Source of the DNA: Saccharofermentans sp.
Lineage (GTDB): Bacteria; Bacillota; Clostridia; Saccharofermentanales; Saccharofermentanaceae
Reading direction: 5' to 3'
Length of the DNA stretch: 34,455 bases
Assembly (NCBI GenBank): GCA_024685385.1
Contig: JAIKVV010000003.1
Span: 1 to 34,455 of the forward strand
Position numbers and translations under genes: made by a program. Shown here one piece after another: positions 1-8,230 of the stretch (position 1 is the first letter of the stretch; each line of letters opens with the position of its first letter). The notes beneath the pieces are model-generated. The model was given only the letters and a program-made list of their open reading frames with translations. It was not told the DNA's origin and did no database searches.

Positions 1-2183
1 GCTCTCGTGCAGACACCCTGAGGATTAAAGCTGGTCTTGGATACGCCTGTGGTGATGCCTTTCTCCACTGCCCAGATAACAGGCTTGTAGAAGTAATCTG
101 TGCTCTTGACATCCTCGAACTTGCAGGTAGTTGCCGTTGTCTTGGGCTCTCCCTGTAACCTGTAGAGGAAGGTCACCATCTGAGCTCTTGTGCAGTCGTT
201 AGAGGGTCTGAACTCCGTCTGGTTGGCATAGCCCTTTACGACACCCTTAGCTGTCAGATAGTTTGTCGGTTCATACCAGAAATCACTGCTGCTGATTACA
301 TCCTTATAAAGGACCGTAACGGTGCACTTGAAGCTCTTCCCTGCTTTAGTTGCCGTTATAGTAACCGTGCCTGCCATCTTGGCTGTGATCTTGCCCTTGG
401 AATCAACGGTCGCGATCTTGCTGTTGGAAGATTTCCATGTAACGGAGGATTCTCCTTTAAATGTTTCTGACAAAGTCACATTCTTTCCGCAGATGACGAG
501 CGCTTCATGGTTAAAGGTCTCTTTCTTTTTACAAACCGAACATGTATGTGTCTTAACGCCTGCAACGCCGGCAGAGGCTTTCTTTGTCACTTTCTCACCA
601 GCCCACTTATGTCCAGTTGCGGGAGTTTCGTAAGATTTCTTATCAGACAAACTTTCACCTGTCCTGCTTACTGTTGCAGGAAGATTGGCTAGAAATTCCG
701 TAATACCGGTCTCTTCGCATTTCGGTTCTAACAAAAGGATCTTAAGGATCATCAACTGTGAAGTCTTATATCCCGTGTTTCCTGTCTTAGTGCATTTATA
801 GTTTGCGAATACTTCCGTTTTCGACGGATCATTTTTATCTAAGTTCCATGTGAAATCAACGAACTTCCAGTCCGAAGAAGTAAGGACTACATATGTCACG
901 CCTTCATCTGCCGTGATATCGTCTTTGTTAAGGGAAGCCGTCTTGTATAACTTTTTAAACAGGTTTTTCACACAATAGAGCCTTGAAAGATCCGGATTGT
1001 TGCTGACATCCAGCGACTCGAGCTGATTATCCGCACAGCTGAGATGCTTAAGTTTGGGACACAAACTGACATCAAGGCTCGTCAGCGAGTTTTTGGAACA
1101 AAAAAGTTCCCTAAGGTTTGGCTGATATCCGAGCTTGATCTTGGAGAGACTCCTATTTATATAATCAGTTCCCCTGACATCAATGTAAACGAGCGAATTG
1201 TTATTGCTGAGATCCAACTCCGTCACACTTGTATCCTGGATATGCAGTTCTTTCAGATAAATATTCCTGGAAAGATCGATCGATTTCATCTTTGCCATCT
1301 TGCCGCACATAAGGGTACTGAGATCCTCAAGAGCTGAAAGATCGAGTGAAGCCAGACCATCACCATTCACATTAAGATAATCTATCTTATTGCAGCCTTT
1401 AAACTTGAGAGACGTTAATTGTTCATTTGCCTGAAGCTCCAGTGTAGTAAGTGAACTGCATCCGCTGCAGTCAATTGATTTGAGTGATCCCCACGTTACT
1501 GACAGCGACTCCAGCTTATCCATACCGCTGACATCCAATGTTTTAAGGACATTGTCCTCATAATAGAAGCTCTTCAGTGCCTTGAAATATTTGATGCCCG
1601 TCAGATCCTTGGGTTCTTCGGGATCGTTTTTAAATCTCATGTTTTTTATAAGACCGATCTCAACCTCGCTCAAAGAGAAATCACCATCAATATCCGCATT
1701 TTCACGCACATATTTCCTGAAGCCCTCGTCAGGAAAAGACTTTTCATTGATCTCAACTACATCAGGTGATTCAGGATCGATATATGTCACGGTGAACTTT
1801 ACTTCTTTATAAGTACTGTTTCTTGCTTTACCCTTGACGATGATACGGTAATACCTGCCCCCCGAAATGTCTTCGGCAAATCTTATCTTAGTGCCGCTCC
1901 GGCTTGCCATGGGTGAATCGTCATTGTTGTAGTAAAGGCTAATATCTATATCAATATAGGGTCCATCTGCCTCGATAAGATAGTAACCGCTTTTACCTGT
2001 TCCCGTATGAAGATCATACTCATATGTCCTATAGCCGCCGGTCGTAAAAGATAATGAATATTCATAGCTGAGTTTTATCTCTTCGGAAGCTTTAGTCTCT
2101 CTTCCAGCCAGCGCAAAAACAAGACCTGAGGCAAATGTCAGTGCCATTGCTACACCAAAGATCCCCTTAATCGATCTCTTCAT
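1..2183 (-). CDS. Secreted LRR / Ig-like / SLH-domain surface protein, C-terminus cut by window edge
   Basis: I translated this frame by hand: it stays open from the ATG at 2183 to base 1, about 727 codons with no stop. The start has AGGAGG six bases upstream. The protein opens with a signal peptide (about residues 1-32). A segment at about 145-175 carries an EF-hand-like loop (DIDGDFSLSEVE), a module common just before leucine-rich repeats in Firmicutes surface proteins. Repeats of the type L-x-x-LDVSNNP-x-L-x-x-L-x-C occupy about 195-410. A Cys-containing HTCSVCKKKE segment (about 546-555) and a Big_2-like Ig fold (about 575-625) follow. SLH-like repeats start near 634 (FRPSNDCTRAQMVTFLYRL) and continue to the edge. 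SLH domains normally bind secondary cell-wall polymer, so this is probably a cell-surface adhesin or binding protein. It begins 18 bases after the LD-carboxypeptidase and is probably cotranscribed with it. The ligand is unknown. Confidence 0.88.
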   Translation of the reverse strand, partial: MKRSIKGIFGVAMALTFASGLVFALAGRETKASEEIKLSYEYSLSFTTGGYRTYEYDLHTGTGKSGYYLIEADGPYIDIDISLYYNNDDSPMASRSGTKIRFAEDISGGRYYRIIVKGKARNSTYKEVKFTVTYIDPESPDVVEINEKSFPDEGFRKYVRENADIDGDFSLSEVEIGLIKNMRFKNDPEEPKDLTGIKYFKALKSFYYEDNVLKTLDVSGMDKLESLSVTWGSLKSIDCSGCSSLTTLELQANEQLTSLKFKGCNKIDYLNVNGDGLASLDLSALEDLSTLMCGKMAKMKSIDLSRNIYLKELHIQDTSVTELDLSNNNSLVYIDVRGTDYINRSLSKIKLGYQPNLRELFCSKNSLTSLDVSLCPKLKHLSCADNQLESLDVSNNPDLSRLYCVKNLFKKLYKTASLNKDDITADEGVTYVVLTSSDWKFVDFTWNLDKNDPSKTEVFANYKCTKTGNTGYKTSQLMILKILLLEPKCEETGITEFLANLPATVSRTGESLSDKKSYETPATGHKWAGEKVTKKASAGVAGVKTHTCSVCKKKETFNHEALVICGKNVTLSETFKGESSVTWKSSNSKIATVDSKGKITAKMAGTVTITATKAGKSFKCTVTVLYKDVISSSDFWYEPTNYLTAKGVVKGYANQTEFRPSNDCTRAQMVTFLYRLQGEPKTTATTCKFEDVKSTDYFYKPVIWAVEKGITTGVSKTSFNPQGVCTR

Positions 2184-2201
2184 GTTTCCTCCTCAGTACT
2201 G

Positions 2202-3416
2202 TCAATTCCACGCCAATGTGTAATCAGCAGTTCCCACATTAAGGGCCGCCTTCTGTCCCATCAGGAGCGGATAGTTTACTATATTGCTGTGTCCCGCCGG
2301 AAAACCGAACGCAACAGGTTTATTATACTCCTTAAGGAATTCACGGGAAATCATGTCTTCAACGGAAGTGAACTCTCCTCCCCTGGAATCTCCGCCGTAT
2401 CCTCCGAAATCTGAAGGTATGTCCTTCCACTCTCCGAATATGACTGCCTCGGCTCTGTCAAGGACTCCGGCATGCTTCAATATCTCAAGAGATCTGTGGA
2501 TATGCAGAATGTCTTCACCTACTTCCTCGATGAAGAGGATATAAGGCTTGCCTGCTTTTGTACAGTCGTAAACAGTATTCATGACTGCGGTCATGGTCGA
2601 AAGGTTTCCGCCTATCAGGATGCCTTCCGCGCTGCCCTTTTTGCAGTATTGGCCGGTCTCGCATCTGTAGGACGGAATCTTACCCTGCAGGACAAACCTT
2701 TCTACTTCGGCGCAATGCTCTGACAAGGTCATGAAAGAGCCGCTCATCATGGCGTGGACCGACGGCATTCCTGCGACTGCCCATGCAGAATGATAGATGG
2801 TTATGTCAGAGAATCCGATTATCATCTTACGGGAATTCTTAATGGCATCGATTACGTCTTCACCTAAAGTATCCATGACTTCGGAAGAACCGTATCCGCC
2901 GCGGATGCAGAAGATCGCTTTGGTCGAAGGGTCTTTGAGCGCGTTCATGAAATCTTCCCTGCATTCTTCAAGAGTACGGTCTGCCTTAAGCACATAGTTT
3001 CCCGGAACAGGCACATAACCCCACGAAGTAAGACCTTCGATCGTCTTATCAAACTGTTCCTGACTCGGAAGCGATGAAGGAGCTATGACAGACACCTTGT
3101 CACCTGGGGACAGGAACATATCCTTAAATTCACCCTCGTAGTTGCTGTAGCCCGTGATCTCGCAATAAGCATGTTCTACATCGCTTTCAACATCATCAGG
3201 AAGAGTCGTGGGATTGATTATGGGACCGGGAGCGGTATTTTCAGTGGGGACAGTTTCATCTTTCTTGGGTGCTTCAGTTGTCGCTTCCGTTTGGATCGCG
3301 GCATTTTCTTCAGTGTTCTCAATATCATCTGATTCATTGCAGGCAGTAACGGAAAAAGACATTACCGTCATGGCCATGATAACGCAAATCATTTTCTTCC
3401 CCGGAAAACGTTTCAT
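2202..3416 (-). CDS. LD-carboxypeptidase-like serine peptidase (family S66), lipoprotein
   Basis: 404 aa. A lipoprotein signal ends in the lipobox SVTAC with Cys26. An acidic, Thr-rich linker (about 27-85) is followed by an S66 (LdcA/MccF) domain from about 100 to 404. The family landmarks are present: GDKVSVIAPSS (105-115), RGGYGSS with candidate nucleophile Ser177, IIGFSDIT (199-206), GGNLSTM (269-275), FIEEVG with candidate Glu297/298, and FPAGHSN with candidate His376. LdcA enzymes cut the L,D bond of the muropeptide tetrapeptide; MccF relatives cut microcin conjugates. A lipid anchor outside the membrane suits wall-peptide trimming, but the substrate cannot be read from sequence. The start has GAGAGG upstream. 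The next gene on this strand is the SLH surface protein. Confidence 0.88.
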   Translation of the reverse strand: MKRFPGKKMICVIMAMTVMSFSVTACNESDDIENTEENAAIQTEATTEAPKKDETVPTENTAPGPIINPTTLPDDVESDVEHAYCEITGYSNYEGEFKDMFLSPGDKVSVIAPSSLPSQEQFDKTIEGLTSWGYVPVPGNYVLKADRTLEECREDFMNALKDPSTKAIFCIRGGYGSSEVMDTLGEDVIDAIKNSRKMIIGFSDITIYHSAWAVAGMPSVHAMMSGSFMTLSEHCAEVERFVLQGKIPSYRCETGQYCKKGSAEGILIGGNLSTMTAVMNTVYDCTKAGKPYILFIEEVGEDILHIHRSLEILKHAGVLDRAEAVIFGEWKDIPSDFGGYGGDSRGGEFTSVEDMISREFLKEYNKPVAFGFPAGHSNIVNYPLLMGQKAALNVGTADYTLAWN

Positions 3417-3510
3417 AGATCAAACCTCTCAACTAAATATTTGAGATTGATTCTAACATAAGAAAAAGCCTTAACGGGTCTCTGCCTAAACAATGCCTCA
3501 AACATAACAA

Positions 3511-3544
3511 AAGGCTGCCTCAAAATCACTTTTGAGACAGCCTT
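3511..3544 (-). terminator. Intrinsic terminator of the polyamine operon
   Basis: AAGGCTG and CTCAAAA (3511-3525) pair with TTTTGAG and CAGCCTT (3530-3544). The stem is two 7-bp blocks with one mismatch and a 4-base loop. Read on the minus strand it sits directly after the potD stop and runs into CCTTTTGTT. It also separates the pot operon from the S66 peptidase gene. Confidence 0.85.
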
Positions 3545-3562
3545 GGTTAAGGTCTGTTTAAC

Positions 3563-4627
3563 TTAGTCTCCGGCCTTTAATTCTTTCCAGAGTTCATTAT
3601 ACATATTTGCCGTTGCTTCATCAGACTGCACGTTGACTTCGCAATTGGAAATAGCATTGTCGGAAGCTACGAGAGCGGGATCGTTGCGCTCCTCTTCGGA
3701 CAGATTCTCAAGGACCTTGAGATTAGGTGAAGAGTAGTAGATCTCTCTGAAGTTCATGTCTGCAATATCCTCGCGGCAGAGGAAATCGAGGAACTTATGG
3801 GCTGCCTCGATGTGCTTGCAGTCCTTGGTGATGCCGAAGCAGTCGATCCATACGTTGGATCCTTCCTTGGGAACTACATACTGCAGATCGGGATTGTCCT
3901 GATGTCCGATGTAAGCCTCACCGGAATAGATGACTGCCATGGCAGCATTTCCTGCAACGACTTCGTCACGCGCTTCATCTACAAGATATGCCTGAACGTC
4001 GGGACGCTGCTTGATCAGGAGTTCCTGTGCCTTGGCGATCTCATCCTTGTTTGTCGTGTTTATCGAATAACCCAGATACTTCAATGCGATCATGTAGGTA
4101 TCACGGATGGAGTTCTGCATGATTATGTCGCCCTTATACTGTCCGTTGAAGAGGACATCCCAGGAATCAACGGGCTTATCAACCTTTGTCGTATCGTAGA
4201 GGATTCCGACTGTTCCCCAGAAATAAGGAACCGTATATTCGCAGTTGGGATCGAAGGACTTTTCGAATTCCCAATATCTGTCACCGATGTTTTCCTTATT
4301 CTTCAGTTTGGAAAAATCGATCTTCTGAAGTTCGCCTTCATTGATGAGCCTTCCCAGCATATAGTCGGATGTGCAGACCAGATCGTAATTGATCGCGCCG
4401 GACTTATATTTCGTATAAAGATCCTCAGGAGTCAGAGCCTCCTCGTACAAGACCTTGATGCCCGTCTCCTTTGTGAATATCTCAAGGACTTCGGGATTGA
4501 TGTAGTTGCTGTAATTAAATACCGTAAGTTCTAATTCTTCCTCCTTTTCCTGAGGCTTGACGCTGCAAGCACCCAAGAGGAATGCGCTTGCCATCACGGC
4601 AGCAATAACCCTCAAACCTTTCTTCAT
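3563..4627 (-). CDS. potD: Spermidine/putrescine ABC transporter, substrate-binding lipoprotein
   Basis: 354 aa. The signal peptide ends in lipobox LLGAC with Cys21, so the mature protein is a membrane-anchored receptor on the outer face. The mature part matches the PotD/PotF family along its length: LTVFNYSNYINPEVLEIFTKETGIKV at the start of the first lobe (written here only as a landmark at about 33-57), AYLVDEARDEVVAGNAAM in the middle and YVVPKEGSNVWID in the second lobe. The start overlaps the potC stop (ATGA), and the gene is last in the operon, before a strong terminator. The family binds spermidine and/or putrescine; which one is preferred here is not clear from sequence. Confidence 0.93.
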   Translation of the reverse strand: MKKGLRVIAAVMASAFLLGACSVKPQEKEEELELTVFNYSNYINPEVLEIFTKETGIKVLYEEALTPEDLYTKYKSGAINYDLVCTSDYMLGRLINEGELQKIDFSKLKNKENIGDRYWEFEKSFDPNCEYTVPYFWGTVGILYDTTKVDKPVDSWDVLFNGQYKGDIIMQNSIRDTYMIALKYLGYSINTTNKDEIAKAQELLIKQRPDVQAYLVDEARDEVVAGNAAMAVIYSGEAYIGHQDNPDLQYVVPKEGSNVWIDCFGITKDCKHIEAAHKFLDFLCREDIADMNFREIYYSSPNLKVLENLSEEERNDPALVASDNAISNCEVNVQSDEATANMYNELWKELKAGD

Positions 4628-5421
4628 AATAATATGACCTCCTTCTTTTTCTTGGCTGATGCAAAATTAAATATCAACAGTACTGCCAGCACCGTCACGA
4701 AGATCAGTGTCGACAATGCATACATCTCCGGCTTGATGCCTTTGCGGATCTCGCCATAGATCATGGTGGACAATGTGTTGAAGCCCGCGCCCTTTGTAAA
4801 GTATGTGATGACGAAATCATCCATCGACATGGTGAGCGCCATAAAGAATCCCGATACGATTCCGCCCGTAAGCTGCGGCAGGATGGTCGTAAAGAAACCG
4901 TATACCGGACCTGCTCCGAGATCGCGGGATGCTTCATAAATTGAATAGTTCATCTGTTCTATCTTAGGCAGCACTGCAAGTATTACATAGGGTATGTTAA
5001 ATGTGATGTGCGCGATGAGCACCGATGTAAAAGACAGCGACGGCATGAACCTTATAAACCAGAGCATCAGGGCGATACCCGTAACGATATCTGCGTTAAG
5101 GAGAGGAATGTTTGTGATGCCCATCGTGATCACATAACCGTTCCTTCTCATGGCCGAGATGCCGAGTGCTGCCAGGACTCCTATCACGAGCGCTATGAAT
5201 GCCGAGAGTAAAGCCAATAAAACTGTTGACTGCAATGCTTCTTTTATCTGAGTGGAAGAGAATACCTTCGCATACCATTCGAGCGTAAACCCGCCCCACT
5301 TGACGCGGCTCTTGGACTTATTGAAAGAAAGAACTATGAGCACGGCGATAGGCGCATAAAGGAAGATCATTATGATCGCAAAATAGAATCTGCAGATGAA
5401 GTTGATCAGTTTGTCTTTCAT
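4624..5421 (-). CDS. potC: Spermidine/putrescine ABC transporter permease
   Basis: 265 aa with about six hydrophobic segments, first at about 10-32 (FYFAIIMIFLYAPIAVLIVLSF). The inner-membrane EAA loop, which contacts the ATPase, reads YEASRDLGAGPVYGFFTTILP at about 162-182. Length and the YAPI-x(5)-SF N-terminus fit PotC. It overlaps potB and potD by four bases on each side, so the three membrane and receptor subunits are probably translationally coupled. Confidence 0.92.
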   Translation of the reverse strand: MKDKLINFICRFYFAIIMIFLYAPIAVLIVLSFNKSKSRVKWGGFTLEWYAKVFSSTQIKEALQSTVLLALLSAFIALVIGVLAALGISAMRRNGYVITMGITNIPLLNADIVTGIALMLWFIRFMPSLSFTSVLIAHITFNIPYVILAVLPKIEQMNYSIYEASRDLGAGPVYGFFTTILPQLTGGIVSGFFMALTMSMDDFVITYFTKGAGFNTLSTMIYGEIRKGIKPEMYALSTLIFVTVLAVLLIFNFASAKKKKEVILL

Positions 5422-6302
5422 TTATCCGCACCTGCCTCTTCTGAAGCCTTTATCTCATCATCCGATGCTTCGGGACGGACGTGTTTCTTGATGCCGACCT
5501 TGCCTGAAGACAAAGCCATAGTCAGGAGTATGAATGCCATCAGGAATACAGAAAGACCCGAGCCCAGCCCCCAATCGGTGCTGCGCGAGAATTCCTGTTC
5601 GATGATGTTGCCGATGAGCTGCAGTTTTCCGCCTCCCAGGAGGTCTGCGATGACGAACGATGTCATGGAAGGTACGAATACCATCGTTATGCCGCTCTTA
5701 AGGCCCGGCATGGATAAGGGCAGTATTACTTTTCGGAAAGTGGTAAAACCGTTGGCGCCGAGATCCTTGGCCGATTCTATGACGCCTTCGTCTATCTCAG
5801 ATACGGCAGTAAAGATCGGCAGCATCATGTAGGGGAAATAGTCGTAGACTACTCCGATCATGATGGCAGCCGGAGTATTGGCTATCCTTGCTGCGGGAAG
5901 ATGTATCGATGTCAGTATGAGATTGAGGATACCGTTGTTCGATAATATCATCTGCCATGCGAGGATCCTCAGAACGAAGTTCATCCACATGGGAAGTATC
6001 AGGAAAAAGAGCGTAAAATTGCCGCGGCTCATGCCGATCTTGCGGAGTGCCATGACGAGCGGATATGCAAGAAGGATGCATATGAGCGTACAGCCGATAG
6101 CGATCTCGAGCGAGAAGATAAACGACTTGAGATTGATGGGCTCTCCTATCGCAAGGAAATTGTCGAAAGTGAAATTGCCCTCAGGATCGGTAAAAGCCTT
6201 CTTGACGATAACCACCAGCGGGATGATCGTAAATCCGATCATCCACAGGAGGTAGGGCGATGCCAGAATCTGTCTTCCTGCTAACTTTCTTCTCATTATC
6301 AC
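5418..6302 (-). CDS. potB: Spermidine/putrescine ABC transporter permease
   Basis: 294 aa with about six membrane segments, the first at about 14-32 (ILASPYLLWMIGFTIIPLVVIVKKAF). The EAA motif is IESAKDLGANGFTTFRKVILP at about 175-195. It ends in a charged, hydrophilic tail (EASDDEIKASEEAGADK). PotB forms the channel with PotC. It overlaps potA upstream and potC downstream by four bases. Confidence 0.92.
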   Translation of the reverse strand: MIMRRKLAGRQILASPYLLWMIGFTIIPLVVIVKKAFTDPEGNFTFDNFLAIGEPINLKSFIFSLEIAIGCTLICILLAYPLVMALRKIGMSRGNFTLFFLILPMWMNFVLRILAWQMILSNNGILNLILTSIHLPAARIANTPAAIMIGVVYDYFPYMMLPIFTAVSEIDEGVIESAKDLGANGFTTFRKVILPLSMPGLKSGITMVFVPSMTSFVIADLLGGGKLQLIGNIIEQEFSRSTDWGLGSGLSVFLMAFILLTMALSSGKVGIKKHVRPEASDDEIKASEEAGADK

Positions 6303-7372
6303 TTATCCTGTACTATTATCTTTGCGTCTTCAGATCCCGGCTTATGCATGATCTGGATATTGTCGGGTGCAACTGCGAGACCGACAAGATCACCGCACAT
6401 GACGGGCTTGACGTTCTGGATCTTCCATTCGTATCCGTCAACGTTGACTCTTATGTCGTAATAAGCACCCTCATAGACCACTTCAGTGACTGTTCCTTCG
6501 ACAAAGCCTTTGTCGGGAGGCGTGATCACGAGGTCTTCGGGGCGGATGACCACATCTACGGGTTCATCCGGGGCAAAGCCCGTATCGACGCATACAACAT
6601 CCCTGCCCTGTATCTTTACGAGGCAGTCTGCATGCATGATGCCGTCGATTATGTTCGACTCACCGATGAAGTCGGCGACAAAAGCGTTCTGAGGCTCATC
6701 GTAGATGCTCTTGGGGCTTCCCATCTGCTGGATGATGCCCTTGTTCATTACGATTATCCTGTCAGACATCGTAAGAGCCTCACTCTGGTCGTGTGTTACA
6801 TATATAAAGGTAATGCCTACTTCCCTCTTGATACGCATAAGCTCTCTTTGCATCTCCATGCGGAGCTTAAGGTCCAGTGCTCCGAGAGGCTCGTCGAGCA
6901 GAAGGACCTCGGGCTCGTTAACGATTGCTCTTGCGATCGCAACTCTCTGCTGCTGTCCGCCCGACAATGAATCGGGACGGCGGTTCTCATAACCTTCCAT
7001 GTTTACGAGTTTCAAGGCATATTTAACCTTCTCGTTGATCTCTTCCTTGGACTTCTTCTTGAGCTTTAAGCCGAATGCGATGTTGTCCGCAACGGAATAA
7101 TGGGGAAAGAGCGAATAGTGCTGGAATACCGTATGAAGGTCTCTCTTGTTCGGCGGAATGTCGGTTATGTCTTCGCCGTTAAAGAGCACTCTTCCGGAAT
7201 CGGGCTTTTCAAAACCGCCGATGATCCTTAACATCGTGGACTTGCCGCAGCCGGAAGGTCCAAGAACGGTAATGAACTCATTGCGGTAGATCTCGACGGA
7301 CAGGTCTTCAAGAACGGTCTTTCCGTCAAAACTCTTCTTTATTGATTTTAATTCCAGTATTGTATCAGGCAT
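6299..7372 (-). CDS. potA: Spermidine/putrescine ABC transporter ATP-binding subunit
   Basis: 357 aa, the usual PotA length. Walker A is GPSGCGKST (38-46), the Q-loop is FQHYSLFP with Gln84, the ABC signature is LSGGQQQR (136-143), Walker B is VLLLDEP (156-162) and the H-loop is His194 in VTHDQ. The C-terminal part from about 235 carries a TOBE-type regulatory domain (VVIRPEDL). It powers uptake through PotB/PotC. It follows the XRE-cupin gene after 17 bases and overlaps potB by four. Confidence 0.94.
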   Translation of the reverse strand: MPDTILELKSIKKSFDGKTVLEDLSVEIYRNEFITVLGPSGCGKSTMLRIIGGFEKPDSGRVLFNGEDITDIPPNKRDLHTVFQHYSLFPHYSVADNIAFGLKLKKKSKEEINEKVKYALKLVNMEGYENRRPDSLSGGQQQRVAIARAIVNEPEVLLLDEPLGALDLKLRMEMQRELMRIKREVGITFIYVTHDQSEALTMSDRIIVMNKGIIQQMGSPKSIYDEPQNAFVADFIGESNIIDGIMHADCLVKIQGRDVVCVDTGFAPDEPVDVVIRPEDLVITPPDKGFVEGTVTEVVYEGAYYDIRVNVDGYEWKIQNVKPVMCGDLVGLAVAPDNIQIMHKPGSEDAKIIVQDK

Positions 7373-7389
7373 TTTCTAGATCTCTTTTC

Positions 7390-7941
7390 TCAGAAACTCG
7401 GAGGGCAGCTTACCCACAAGACCTTGGCAACCTTGCCGGATGCCGAAGACAGATAGTGGATCTTATCGGACCTGAAGATGAAGGACTCGCCCTTTGAGAC
7501 CTTCTGGGCCGTATTTCCGTGGTGAAGGATAACCGTACCTGAAAGTACATATCCGAATTCCTCACCTTCGTGCGCCTTGTCGGGAACCGTCTGTGTGCCG
7601 GGCTCGATGGTAACGATGATGGGTTCAAGGCTCATGCCCTGGGATGAAGGAACGATCCAGGTGACGGTATTGCCGTCTTCCGAGACTTTCTCGAAATAGT
7701 CGTCCTCACCGAATACCATCTGCTCTTCCAGCTCTTCCCTGAAGAAATCGGAAAGATTGGTTCCGAGACAGGTTACGATATATGAGAGCGTCTCGACCGA
7801 TGCGGAAGACTGTCCGCGCTCAAGCTGGGAAATAAAGCCCTTGGTAAGCTCGGTCCTGTCCGCAAGTTCCTGCTGGGTCAATCCGTTCTGGTTGCGCAGC
7901 TGCTTGATACGATCCCCGATATACACATCAAGATTGTTCAT
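7390..7941 (-). CDS. XRE-cupin transcriptional regulator of the polyamine operon (PuuR-like)
   Basis: I place the start at the ATG at 7941 (183 aa), which has AGGGGG six bases upstream. The frame is open 63 bases further, but that part is leader sequence with poor protein character and no ribosome site. Residues about 6-61 form an XRE helix-turn-helix (IKQLRNQNGLTQQELADRTELTKGFISQLERG written in part: LTQQELADRTELTKGFISQ is the HTH core). A cupin barrel follows at about 105-180 (HEGEEFGYVLSGTVILHHG, then GESFIFRSDKIHYL). XRE-cupin proteins next to potABCD usually control polyamine uptake, often as ligand-sensing repressors. It is the first gene of the operon, so autoregulation through 8000-8015 is likely (inference). 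Confidence 0.87.
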   Translation of the reverse strand: MNNLDVYIGDRIKQLRNQNGLTQQELADRTELTKGFISQLERGQSSASVETLSYIVTCLGTNLSDFFREELEEQMVFGEDDYFEKVSEDGNTVTWIVPSSQGMSLEPIIVTIEPGTQTVPDKAHEGEEFGYVLSGTVILHHGNTAQKVSKGESFIFRSDKIHYLSSASGKVAKVLWVSCPPSF

Positions 7942-7999
7942 AAAACCCCCTGCCCCGATAAGGCAAAAATCATTCTCGGCATTGAAAACAATAATACTA

Positions 8000-8015
8000 A
8001 ACAAAAAGTTTTGTT
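8000..8015. promoter_or_regulatory. Candidate operator of the XRE-cupin/pot operon
   Basis: AACAAAA and TTTTGTT form a palindrome with 7-bp arms and a 2-base centre. It lies about 8 to 24 bases downstream of the predicted transcription start, a position suited to repression. The assignment to the XRE-cupin protein is inference. Confidence 0.45.
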
Positions 8016-8029
8016 AGCCGGCAAGAAAG

Positions 8030-8057
8030 ATTATACAAACACTAAATTAAAAGTCAA
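8030..8057 (-). promoter_or_regulatory. Sigma-A-type promoter of the XRE-cupin/potABCD operon
   Basis: On the minus strand there is TTGACT (8057-8052), a 16-base spacer and TATAAT (8035-8030). The predicted start of transcription is near 8023, leaving an untranslated leader of about 80 bases before the ATG at 7941. Confidence 0.75.
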
Positions 8058-8071
8058 GTAAAAAATTACTC

Positions 8072-8142
8072 GCATCTTCATGTTTGCTTAGGTCCTCGTC
8101 GGGCTTACGCCCTCCTGCGGAAATCGCAAACATGAATAATGC
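8072..8142. repeat. Long inverted repeat with a GC-rich centre (structured RNA, terminator or element remnant)
   Basis: GCAT (8072-8075) plus TTCATGTTTGC (8077-8087) pair with GCAAACATGAA (8126-8136) plus ATGC (8139-8142), a 15-bp stem with one small internal loop. The 38-base interior is GC-rich and holds a small hairpin GGGC-TTAC-GCCC at 8101-8112. Read on the minus strand, a TTTTTT run follows about eight bases after the stem, so it could end transcripts coming from the GH3 gene. It lies just upstream of the pot promoter -35. Confidence 0.55.
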
Positions 8143-8172
8143 TCGTAAAACGGCGGAACTTGCAGCACGGAC

Positions 8173-8213
8173 AATATTCATTCAAATGTCGGGACAAAGA
8201 GAACATGAATATT
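8173..8213. repeat. Inverted repeat AATATTCAT ... ATGAATATT
   Basis: Perfect 9-bp arms at 8173-8181 and 8205-8213 with a 23-base interior. Its right arm resembles part of the previous repeat (AACATGAATATT here, AACATGAATAAT at 8129-8140). The function is unknown. Confidence 0.45.
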
Positions 8214-8230
8214 AACAGACTATTCCCCTG

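Noticed and set aside
3797..4534. 245-codon open frame on the plus strand
   Set aside because: It is exactly antisense to potD, which has clear family motifs; no ribosome site or recognisable domain.
6260..6970. 236-codon open frame on the plus strand
   Set aside because: Antisense to potA and the potB start; Cys/Asp-rich shadow of the ABC ATPase coding strand.
7942..8004. N-terminal extension of the XRE-cupin regulator
   Set aside because: It overlaps the leader and candidate operator; AGGGGG stands before the ATG at 7941.
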